From: Selenomonadaceae bacterium | GTDB taxonomy: Bacteria > Bacillota > Negativicutes > Selenomonadales > Selenomonadaceae | DNA length: 16,547 nt | Assembly (NCBI GenBank): GCA_017445435.1 | Contig: JAFSUE010000056.1 | Location: 1 to 16,547 of the forward strand | Reading direction: 5' to 3' | In this document: positions 7,285-14,153 of the stretch, piece after piece | How the letters are laid out: the number at the start of each line of letters is the position of its first letter | How positions within the stretch are numbered: the stretch's first letter is position 1 | Position numbers and translations under genes: made by a program | The notes under the pieces: generated by a model | The model's database searches: none | The model's input: the letters and a program-made list of their open reading frames with translations, nothing else | What the model was told of the DNA's origin: nothing

Positions 7285-8965
7285 TCCAATTTCCTTTGCC
7301 GTCCAAATTTAATTCTGTATCGTGTACGTTAAAAAGCGTCGACCTATGCCCTACGCTAACGATTGTTGAATTGGGCAAAACTTTTTTCAGTAGTTCATAC
7401 ATTTCAAGTTCTCGCGGCTCATCCAATGCGCTAGTCGCCTCGTCCAAAAAAATATATTCTGGCGCCGTCAAAAGTACGCGGGCAAATGCTAAACGTTGTT
7501 GCTCGCCGCCTGATAAAATTCTACTCCAATCGTCCACTACGTCAAGTTTATCTGTCAAATTCGGCAAGTCCACAAGTTTTAACGTCTCAATCAATTTTTC
7601 ATCAGCTGGTGAATCTTTTTCAGCAGCAGGATAAATCAGCGCTCGCCGTAAACTTCCCAGCGGCAAGTACGGTTTTTGCGGCAGGAACATTACCCGCGAA
7701 TTTTGCGGCAAAGAAATTTTCCCTGACGCATAAGCCCAAATTCCCGCCAAAGTTCGCAGTAACGTTGACTTCCCGCAACCTGACGCGCCAGTCACTAACA
7801 ACGACTTTGAATTTTCCAAGCTTAAAGAAAGTTTATTTAAAAGTTCGCGTCCAGTCGGCAATGAAATATTCAAGTCCGAAATTTTTAAATTCGCCGCCGT
7901 AGATTTTTCGATTTGACTTTCAACCTTTTGAACTTCTTGAACATGTTCAGTAAAGCCAGCTAAACGGTGAATGACTGCCGCCAAGTTTGCTATCGTCGCG
8001 TAGGCGTCAATAAAAAAACTTAAAGCGTCCTGCACTCTGCCGAATGCCGAAACAGTTTGCATAAGTCCGCCAAGTTGCATTTCTCTTGTAAAATATTTTG
8101 GCGCGGCTAAAATTATCGGCACGATTACTGCCAACTGTGCGTAGCCGTTAATGTAAAAATTTAAATGCTTAGTCTTCGTCATCAGCTTACGAAAATTTTT
8201 TATTACGTCTGAAAACTTCCATGAAAAATTTTCCAGCTCCGACTTTTCACCGCGATAAAAGGCTATACTTTCCGCATTTTCACGTACACGCATCATTGCA
8301 AAACGAAAATCCGCTTCATAACGTTGCTGATTGAATTGCAAGCCGATTAATTTTCGCCCAACTAAATGAACTAGCCAAGTACCAACGCTTGAATAAACTA
8401 TCGTGAACCAGAACATGTAGCCGTAAATTACAATTTCATTGCCAGCCAGTTCAAATGTAATTGCGCCTGAAAGATTCCACAACACAAAACTAAATGCAAC
8501 TAACGTCACAGACTGCCGCAAAAATCCTACGATTAACTGCAACGTTAAACTTACAAACTGCCCAATATCTTCCGAAATACGCTGATCGGGATTGTCCGTC
8601 GAATCTTGCAAGCGGTAGTACGTTTGATTTTTCATCCACGAATCTAAATAATTATTCGTCATCCACGTCCGCCAGCGAATTTCCAAAAGTTGCCGCAGGT
8701 AAATTGCGTAAACGGCAATGCAGATATATAAAAACGCTAGAAAAGTAAATTCGCCGATAAGCGGCAAAAATAATTCTTCGCGATATTCTTGAAGTGCGTT
8801 ATAAAATTCGTTGGACCAATCGTTGAGCTTGACTAAAAGTCCAACGCAAATAAAATTCAATGCTATGACAATAAAAAAAAGTCCGCGTGCTTTCCACTTT
8901 TCCTCCGAAGACCAATAGCCCTTGAACAGTGACCAAAAGCCGCGAAATAAATTTCGATTTTCCAA
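7259..8965 (-). CDS. SbmA/BacA/YddA-type ABC transporter, membrane domain fused to ATPase
   Basis: A 568-residue half-transporter of the ABCD-like group (E. coli YddA, Mycobacterium Rv1819c), with a SbmA/BacA-like membrane domain followed by an ATPase; the working form should be a dimer. Membrane segments lie near 28-46, 66-92, 138-164, 177-203 and 275-289. The family hallmark is RWRTWMTNNYLDSW, then YYRLQ and DNPDQRISEDI (about 97-134). The ATPase has Walker A GASGCGKST (393-401), signature LSGGEQQR (484-491), Walker B FLDEATSALD (506-515) and the switch His in GHR (539-541). Substrates in the family include peptides, vitamin B12 and other hydrophilic compounds; the one here cannot be told. 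The start is TTG at 8965, seven bases after GGGAGGG; a TTG at 8980 would put that ribosome binding site inside the coding region, so I rejected it. Its C-terminus is encoded by heptamer repeat. Confidence 0.9.
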   Translation of the reverse strand: MENRNLFRGFWSLFKGYWSSEEKWKARGLFFIVIALNFICVGLLVKLNDWSNEFYNALQEYREELFLPLIGEFTFLAFLYICIAVYAIYLRQLLEIRWRTWMTNNYLDSWMKNQTYYRLQDSTDNPDQRISEDIGQFVSLTLQLIVGFLRQSVTLVAFSFVLWNLSGAITFELAGNEIVIYGYMFWFTIVYSSVGTWLVHLVGRKLIGLQFNQQRYEADFRFAMMRVRENAESIAFYRGEKSELENFSWKFSDVIKNFRKLMTKTKHLNFYINGYAQLAVIVPIILAAPKYFTREMQLGGLMQTVSAFGRVQDALSFFIDAYATIANLAAVIHRLAGFTEHVQEVQKVESQIEKSTAANLKISDLNISLPTGRELLNKLSLSLENSKSLLVTGASGCGKSTLLRTLAGIWAYASGKISLPQNSRVMFLPQKPYLPLGSLRRALIYPAAEKDSPADEKLIETLKLVDLPNLTDKLDVVDDWSRILSGGEQQRLAFARVLLTAPEYIFLDEATSALDEPRELEMYELLKKVLPNSTIVSVGHRSTLFNVHDTELNLDGKGNWTTNLIRNA

Positions 8966-8995
8966 AAATTTCCCTCCCAAAAAAATTATTCCAAA

Positions 8996-9079
8996 AAAAA
9001 TTTTCCCCTTTTCAGTGGAAGTGCTATAATAAATTCATAATAGGATTTTAGCACAATGTTGACGTTAGGGGAAATTTTT
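8996..9079. promoter_or_regulatory. Dyad-symmetric divergent promoter region
   Basis: On the plus strand an extended -10, TGCTATAAT (9022-9030), lies 17 bases after TTTCCC (9002-9007). On the minus strand an analogous TGCTAAAAT (9053-9045) lies 18 bases after TTTCCC (9074-9069). The inner boxes form an inverted repeat GTGCTATAAT / ATTTTAGCAC (9021-9030 and 9045-9054, 9 of 10 pairs), and the outer boxes also mirror each other. This could be two back-to-back promoters sharing an operator. The plus-strand promoter is more convincing than the minus one. The right outer arm also contains the AGGGG ribosome binding site of the diguanylate cyclase gene. Confidence 0.55.
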
Positions 9080-10393
9080 ATGAAAAAAATTTTAATCGTA
9101 GACGATATGATAGTTTCTCTGATGATGACGGAAAATATGCTTGCAGATCATTACAAAACGTTCTGCGCGTCAAGTGGTGAAGAGGCAATGAAAATTTATC
9201 GTCAAGAATTGCCTGATATGGTGCTTTCTGATTTGCGTATGCCAGGAATGAGCGGTTACGAATTGCAGATTCAGTTGCAGGAAGAATATCACGAAATTAT
9301 TCCGTTCATGTTCATGACGGCGGACCATAATGAAGAGACGGAAAGTAAAGGTTTTGACAACGGAGCAATGGATTTCATACGCAAACCGTTTCGCCCTGAT
9401 GTTTTACTGCGTCGCGTCGCAAACATTTTGCAGACAGTTGAACAGATTAAAGGCTTAAAGAAAAATGCGTCGACTGACCAGTTGACAGGTCTTTTGAATA
9501 AAGTTTCCTCGCAAATTGAGCTTTCAAAAATTTGTAAAAAATCTATCGGCGCGTTGATGATGATTGACTTGGACAGCTTTAAACTTGTCAACGATATTCA
9601 TGGGCACGCAATGGGCGATCAAATTTTGGTAAACTTTGCTGACATTTTACGTTCTGCCGTTCGTCCAACAGATATTTTAGGAAGAATGGGCGGCGATGAA
9701 TTTGTAGCATTTTGTCAAGGCATTCACGACGAACAATCTATCGCGGCTAAGTCGAAGTTCATCAACGAAAGAATTGTTGAGGCGGCTAAACGTTTGATGG
9801 GCGAAGATATGAATATTCCGTTGGGCGCGTCAATCGGCTGTACTTTTGTCCCGATGAGTGGAACAGATTTTGCCGAACTTTATCAAAAAGCTGATAAGGC
9901 ATTGTACGGCGTCAAGCAAAATGGCAAGCACGGTTACGGAATTTTCAGCGAAGGCGATGAAGAAAACAAAGAATCAACTGAACTTGCTAACATTGAACAA
10001 GTTGAAATGATTTTAGATGAACGCGGCGTAGATAACGGCGCATTTGTCCTGCCGTTTGAAAGTTTCCGTACCGTATACAGATTTTTAAAACGTACGCGCG
10101 GCACGTACAGCAAGACGACTTGTCTTTTGGTATTTTCGCTTGTCCGCCATAAGGAAGGCGAGGCTAACCTTAAAGACGCGGCGGAACAGTTTATCTCCGT
10201 ACTTCATTCGACGCTTAGACGCGGTGACGCTGTTGCACAAAATGGCAACAATCAATTTTTCGTCCTGCTGACGAATACTGACGCTTACTACAACGTCAAC
10301 CGCGCCATTCAACGCGTTTCTGATGCTTGGGACAAAATGGAAGGTTGCAGGTACTTTACCTTCAATCAAGAGTGGAAAGTTTTAGACAGCTAA
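9080..10393 (+). CDS. Response-regulator diguanylate cyclase with extra degenerate GGDEF-like domain
   Basis: A 437-residue soluble signalling protein expected to make cyclic di-GMP from two GTP when phosphorylated. Residues 1-120 are a receiver domain with D8/D9, phospho-acceptor D51 in LSDLRMPGMSGYE, T80 and K102 in RKPFRP. Residues about 130-290 are a GGDEF domain beginning STDQLTGLLNK; GGDEF is intact at 204-208, and an RxxD product-inhibition site (R195-D198) lies five residues before it. Residues about 305-437 look like a second, catalytically dead GGDEF-type fold: LRRGDAVAQNGNNQFFVLL aligns with the R..D..ar.GGDEF.vLL region but has NNQF where GDEF would be. The start is ATG 9080, after AGGGG (9067-9071); an upstream ATG at 9056 would include that site in the coding region. 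No histidine kinase is nearby. Confidence 0.92.
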   Translation: MKKILIVDDMIVSLMMTENMLADHYKTFCASSGEEAMKIYRQELPDMVLSDLRMPGMSGYELQIQLQEEYHEIIPFMFMTADHNEETESKGFDNGAMDFIRKPFRPDVLLRRVANILQTVEQIKGLKKNASTDQLTGLLNKVSSQIELSKICKKSIGALMMIDLDSFKLVNDIHGHAMGDQILVNFADILRSAVRPTDILGRMGGDEFVAFCQGIHDEQSIAAKSKFINERIVEAAKRLMGEDMNIPLGASIGCTFVPMSGTDFAELYQKADKALYGVKQNGKHGYGIFSEGDEENKESTELANIEQVEMILDERGVDNGAFVLPFESFRTVYRFLKRTRGTYSKTTCLLVFSLVRHKEGEANLKDAAEQFISVLHSTLRRGDAVAQNGNNQFFVLLTNTDAYYNVNRAIQRVSDAWDKMEGCRYFTFNQEWKVLDS

Positions 10394-10492
10394 TTTCATT
10401 ACATAAAATGCCACGCATTAACCGCGACAAATTGCAACTTAGCGAAATTTTTTGTTCTGCAGATAAATTTTTAAATAGGTGGTGTTGAATAA

Positions 10493-10543
10493 ATGCGTAG
10501 TAACTTCAAAGTAAAAAATCACGGTAATGAGCGGCATTTCTAG
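10493..10543 (+). CDS. Possible 16-residue small ORF with strong ribosome binding site
   Basis: ATG at 10493 follows AGGTGGTG, almost the same ribosome binding site as the two antitoxin genes further right (AGGTGGTGAATAAAATG). It encodes 16 residues, MRSNFKVKNHGNERHF, then TAG. It may be a small protein, the stub of a decayed gene, or chance. Nothing recognisable in the peptide. A weak hairpin (TAGCG/CGCTA) follows at 10541-10556. Confidence 0.22.
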   Translation: MRSNFKVKNHGNERHF

Positions 10544-10568
10544 CGCCTCACCGCTACGCGGAATGAAT

Positions 10569-10590
10569 AATGAAGAATTAATTCTTCATT
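10569..10590. repeat. Perfect 22-bp palindrome beside the IS30 remnant
   Basis: AATGAAGAATT (10569-10579) is followed directly by its exact reverse complement AATTCTTCATT (10580-10590). The sequence is made of the same kind of 7-base units as the heptamer tracts. The left inverted repeat of the IS30-like element starts two bases later. IS30-family elements are known to prefer palindromic targets. Confidence 0.7.
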
Positions 10591-10591
10591 C

Positions 10592-10938
10592 CTTGAATTG
10601 TCAAATCAAGTGCAACGTTTTTGAGTACCAGATTTCTTTCGCGGGCGATTATTTAAATTTTTCATTACGTCTTGCAAATCTGAACGTTTCTGCTTTGGCG
10701 TATTGAACATTTTCGCGTTTATTGCACGATAAATTGTTTTATGATTATGGGATATTGATACGCCCTGCAATTAACATTTCTGTCGATAGTAGCGGCAATT
10801 TTATGCAGGGAAATATTTGGAGAAGTAAGAAGATATATCTTTTAACGCTCAAGTTTTCTGCGTTTCTTTATGAGTTACAAAAATTTTAGCAGAAACCAAT
10901 GAGTTTTTTTAGTGTTGCACTTAGATTGTACATTCAAG
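10592..10938 (-). mobile_element. Decayed IS30-family element with terminal inverted repeats
   Basis: The ends at 10592-10616 and 10914-10938 are inverted repeats of 25 bases that agree at 19 positions by my count, including CTTGAAT at the outer end and AAGTGCAAC at the inner end. Between them, on the minus strand, lie scraps of an IS30-type transposase in the right order. At about 347 bases the element is far shorter than the roughly 1 kb of intact IS30 family members, so it cannot move by itself but might still be recognised by a transposase from elsewhere. Confidence 0.75.
10606..10874 (-). pseudogene. IS30-family transposase remnant, multiply deleted and frameshifted
   Basis: Reading the minus strand from 10874: KRRKLER, an in-frame stop, KIYLLTSPNISLHKIAATIDRN matches the N-terminal helix-turn-helix of IS30 transposases (pattern R.KI..LL..G.SL.KIA..L.RS). 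Then a change of frame gives LIAGRI (10757-10774), matching the SPEQIAGRI motif. A further change of frame gives ISHNHKTIYRAIN (10755 leftward), matching the IS...TIYR.I motif. The catalytic DDE core is missing, and the reading joins NNRPRKKSG, the conserved C-terminal NNRPRK.LG motif, ending at a TGA at 10606-10608 inside the terminal inverted repeat, as is usual in this family. So it is a composite of the ends with the catalytic middle lost. Identification is by motif order, without a database search. Confidence 0.75.
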
Positions 10939-10997
10939 ACCAAAGAAAAAGTAGGTTAATCAAAATAAAAATAAAATTTAATTTTAAAATTTATTTT

Positions 10998-11031
10998 GTC
11001 TCTGTTTATAAAAGGCAGGGGCAATTTTTTT
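10998..11031 (+). terminator. Candidate rho-independent terminator
   Basis: GTCTCTG (10998-11004) can pair with CAGGGGC (11016-11022) using two G-U pairs, with an 11-base loop, followed by AA and seven T (11025-11031). It could end transcripts from the diguanylate cyclase gene, whose stop lies some 600 bases upstream beyond the IS30 remnant. An AT-rich imperfect inverted repeat (10968-10981 with 10984-10997) lies directly before it. Confidence 0.3.
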
Positions 11032-11092
11032 ATGTTTCACGTCAACTTCAAATTTATAGGCTAAAAAATTTTTTTCGCGAAAATATAATCTA

Positions 11093-11101
11093 TGCTATAA
11101 T
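11093..11101 (+). promoter_or_regulatory. Extended -10 promoter of the M16C peptidase gene
   Basis: TGCTATAAT is an extended -10 element with a perfect -10 hexamer, identical to the one before the diguanylate cyclase gene. No good -35 is visible at the right distance. The start codon lies 28 bases downstream, behind an AAAGGA ribosome binding site. Confidence 0.65.
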
Positions 11102-11129
11102 GTCAAAAAATTTTTGAAAGGAAATTACT

Positions 11130-14054
11130 ATGGACATCAAAATTAATGACGAATTGCACGGCTTTAAGGTGCAGAAAATTTCAGACGTTATGGAAGTCAG
11201 CGCGAAAACTTATGAGTTTGAACACATTAAAACGGGCGCTAAACTTTTGTATATCGACGCGAAAGACGACAACAAAGTTTTTTACATTGCCTTCCGCACG
11301 CCGCCGAAAGATGATACTGGCGTCACTCACATTATTGAACATTCCGTACTTTGCGGGTCAAAAAAATATCCGTTGAAAGAGCCGTTCGTTGAACTTGTCA
11401 AAGGTTCGCTCAATACTTTTCTTAACGCGATGACGTACCCTGATAAAACTGTTTACCCCGTCGCTAGTCGTAACGCTAAAGATTTTCGCAACTTGCAGGA
11501 CGTTTACCTTGACGCCGTATTTTATCCCGCGATGATTGACACGCCAGAAATTTTAATGCAGGAAGGTTGGCACTATGAAATTGAAAATGCCGACGCTCCA
11601 TTAAAATTAAGTGGCGTTGTATTTAATGAAATGAAAGGCGCACTTTCTGCTCCCGACGATATTTTGGCGCGGAAGTCGAAATGTGAACTTTTCCCGCAGA
11701 ATTGCTACAGCTACGAATCAGGCGGCGATCCCGAAGCCATTCCAAATTTGACGCAGGAAGATTTTATTAACTTCCATAAAAAATTTTATCATCCGTCGAA
11801 TAGCTATATTTATCTTTATGGCGACGTTGATATTGATGAGCAGTTGGCGTACCTTGACAGCGAATATTTATCGAAGTTTGAAAAAATTTCCGTTGATTCG
11901 GCGATTGAACGTCACCCGCAAATTTCCGAAATGAAAGTTGTTAATGATGTTTATCCGATTGGCGACGAAGAATCAGCCGACGCTAAAACTTTTATATCGC
12001 TTGACTTCGTGACGGGCGAAGTTGAAGACGCTACAACAATTTTAGGACTTGAAATTTTAAATCACGCACTTTTCACTACTCCAGCCGCGCCGCTTAGAAA
12101 GGCGATTATCGATTCAAAACTTGGTAAAGACGTTGACAGCGGCATTGAAGAAGATTTACGCCAGCCAGCTTTCAGCATTACGCTAAACGGTTCGGAAAGT
12201 GACCGTGCACAAAAATTTTATGACCTTGTCAACGCCGAAATGAAAAAGCTTGTCGACAACGGCATTGATAAAACTTTGCTTGAGGCGTCAATTAGTTTAA
12301 TGGAATTTCGCCTGCGCGAAGCTGATTTTGGACTTGCGCCGAAAGGTTTAATTTACGGCTTACGAATTTTGCGTACGTGGCTTTACGATGGCGACCCAAA
12401 TATTTATCTGCGCTACGAAGACGATTTGCAGACGATTAAAGACGGCTTGAACAATCGCTACTTTGAAAATCTCCTGCAGAAATATTTCCTTGACAATCCA
12501 CACAAACTTTTAATCACGTTAGCGCCGAGCAAGACTGTTGCTAAAGAGCGTGACGCTGAAATTGCCGCTAAACTTGCTGACATTAAATCGAAGATGACGC
12601 CTGCTGAAATTGAAAACGTCATTGAAACTGCACGGAAATTAAAAATTCGTCAACAATCGCCTGAAATTCCAGAAGCGCTTGAAACAATTCCACTGCTTAA
12701 GCTTAGCGATATTCGCAAAGAAGCTGAAGTACTTCCCTTGAAGTTCCGCGACCTTGACGGCACAAGAATTTTAGACAGTTGCATTGACACGCACGGAATA
12801 ATTTATTTAGCGTTTTACTTTGACGCATCGAAAGTTCCGCAGAAAAAACTTTTCCACGCATTTTTACTTAATGAACTTATCGGCAAGGTTGACACGAAGA
12901 AACATTCTTACAGCGAACTTGCAAACTTGATTAACTTGAACATTGGCGGCTTTGGTTCAATCCTTCACGCTGATTCAAAGAAAAATGAGCCAGAATCTTT
13001 TATGCCGCGTTTGAAAGTTTACGCGAAAGGGCTTGAGTCGAAAATTCCTGCGATGACGGAAATTTTGACGGAAGTTTTCACCGAATCAATTTTCACTGAC
13101 AAAAAGCGCATTCGTGAACTTGTCGAGGAAGAACAAATTGGAATTGAACTTAACCTGCAGGCTATGGCGCCAAGTATAATTTCAGGGCGTATTGCGTCGT
13201 ACTTATCGAAGACTGGCGCTTACAATAACGATTCGATTTTGCCTTTCAATAAATTCTTGAAAGATTTGCTGAAAGATTTTGACGCGAAATTTGATGAACT
13301 TGTAGCTGATTTGAATGACGTTAAGACGCGGCTTTTAAATCGCAACGGCTTAATCGTAAGCGTAACGGCGCTTGATGAACTTTACAATAAATTCCGTCCG
13401 CACCTTGACACACTTTTAAAAAGCTTGCCAGTTGATGAATTTCCAGTTGCTGAATATGATTATCTGCTTAGACCGCAGAACGAAGGGCTTTATTCGCAAA
13501 GTCGCGTTCAGTACGTCGGCAAGGGCGCTAACTTCATAAATTTGGGACACGAATATAACGGCGCGTTGAATGTGCTGGAAACAATTTTGCGCTACGAATA
13601 TTTTTGGACGGCAATTCGCGTACAAGGCGGCGCTTACGGTGCAATGGTTCATTTCACGCGGCAAGGCGGCTTATTCTTCGGTTCATACCGCGATCCTAAT
13701 TTAAAACGTACCATTGAAGTTTTTGACCATACGGCGGATTTTCTGAAAAATTTTGACGTGTCGGAACGCGAAATGGATAAATACATTATTGGCACGATGA
13801 GTAAAATTGATAAGCCTTTGACGCCGTCACTTAAAGGGCAAGTTGCCGCAGATTTGTGCTTGAAAAATATAACTTACGCTGACAGGCAAAAATCCCGTGA
13901 CGAAATTTTAAGTACGCGGCAAGCGGATATTCGCGCACTTTCAAAAATTGTTAGCGATTGTATGAAGGCAAATAACCTTTGCGTGTTCGGCAATGAAGAT
14001 GTTATCAAAGAAAATAAAGACGTTTTCAAGACGATTAAACAGGCAGTAGAATAA
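11130..14054 (+). CDS. M16C family zinc metallopeptidase (PreP/Cym1-like)
   Basis: A 974-residue peptidase of the presequence protease group (insulinase-like clan ME), which encloses and degrades short unfolded peptides. The inverted zinc motif HIIEH is at 67-71 (H67, E70 catalytic, H71), and the third zinc ligand is E167 in VVFNEMKG. The 96-residue distance from H71 to E167 equals that in plant PreP (as I recall its numbering). In the C-terminal half, R830 and Y836 in RVQGGAYG match the conserved Arg/Tyr pair that completes the site. The four-domain length of about 970 residues fits the single-chain M16C type. No signal peptide, so probably cytoplasmic. ATG 11130 follows AAAGGA, with a promoter just upstream. 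The stop runs straight into a long heptamer tract. Confidence 0.94.
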   Translation: MDIKINDELHGFKVQKISDVMEVSAKTYEFEHIKTGAKLLYIDAKDDNKVFYIAFRTPPKDDTGVTHIIEHSVLCGSKKYPLKEPFVELVKGSLNTFLNAMTYPDKTVYPVASRNAKDFRNLQDVYLDAVFYPAMIDTPEILMQEGWHYEIENADAPLKLSGVVFNEMKGALSAPDDILARKSKCELFPQNCYSYESGGDPEAIPNLTQEDFINFHKKFYHPSNSYIYLYGDVDIDEQLAYLDSEYLSKFEKISVDSAIERHPQISEMKVVNDVYPIGDEESADAKTFISLDFVTGEVEDATTILGLEILNHALFTTPAAPLRKAIIDSKLGKDVDSGIEEDLRQPAFSITLNGSESDRAQKFYDLVNAEMKKLVDNGIDKTLLEASISLMEFRLREADFGLAPKGLIYGLRILRTWLYDGDPNIYLRYEDDLQTIKDGLNNRYFENLLQKYFLDNPHKLLITLAPSKTVAKERDAEIAAKLADIKSKMTPAEIENVIETARKLKIRQQSPEIPEALETIPLLKLSDIRKEAEVLPLKFRDLDGTRILDSCIDTHGIIYLAFYFDASKVPQKKLFHAFLLNELIGKVDTKKHSYSELANLINLNIGGFGSILHADSKKNEPESFMPRLKVYAKGLESKIPAMTEILTEVFTESIFTDKKRIRELVEEEQIGIELNLQAMAPSIISGRIASYLSKTGAYNNDSILPFNKFLKDLLKDFDAKFDELVADLNDVKTRLLNRNGLIVSVTALDELYNKFRPHLDTLLKSLPVDEFPVAEYDYLLRPQNEGLYSQSRVQYVGKGANFINLGHEYNGALNVLETILRYEYFWTAIRVQGGAYGAMVHFTRQGGLFFGSYRDPNLKRTIEVFDHTADFLKNFDVSEREMDKYIIGTMSKIDKPLTPSLKGQVAADLCLKNITYADRQKSRDEILSTRQADIRALSKIVSDCMKANNLCVFGNEDVIKENKDVFKTIKQAVE

Positions 14055-14115
14055 TTAAGAATTAAGAATTAAAATTCCTACTACTGACTACTCACTACTA
14101 ACTACTCACTACTAA
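14053..14115. repeat. Nine tandem heptamers of two types after the M16C peptidase
   Basis: AATTAAG, AATTAAG and AATTAAA are followed by ATTCCTA, CTACTGA, CTACTCA, CTACTAA, CTACTCA and CTACTAA, 63 bases in perfect 7-base phase. The first unit overlaps the peptidase stop codon (14052-14054). This is the longest tract in the window and joins two sub-families of unit (AATTAAG-like and CTACTNA-like). Confidence 0.8.
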
Positions 14116-14153
14116 CTGAATTAAAAATTTAAAATGCGGGATGAGGTGTTACC

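Noticed and set aside
8966..8980. TTG at 8980 as start of the ABC transporter
   Set aside because: Its codons 1-3 are the GGGAGGG ribosome binding site; the TTG at 8965 has ideal spacing.
9056..9079. Upstream ATG start for the diguanylate cyclase
   Set aside because: It would place the AGGGG ribosome binding site inside the coding region, and receiver domains typically begin at MKKILIVDD, as the 9080 start gives.
10527..10706. Open frame of 59 codons starting MSGISSASPLRG
   Set aside because: It crosses the palindrome and the IS30-like left end, has no good ribosome binding site and resembles nothing I know; perhaps a gene start cut by the insertion, but not supportable.
10899..11117. Open frame of 72 codons on the plus strand
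   Set aside because: It runs across the IS30-like right end, the candidate terminator and the peptidase promoter and has no protein-like composition.
14053..14115. CRISPR-like array
   Set aside because: Period of seven without spacers; it is a simple tandem repeat.
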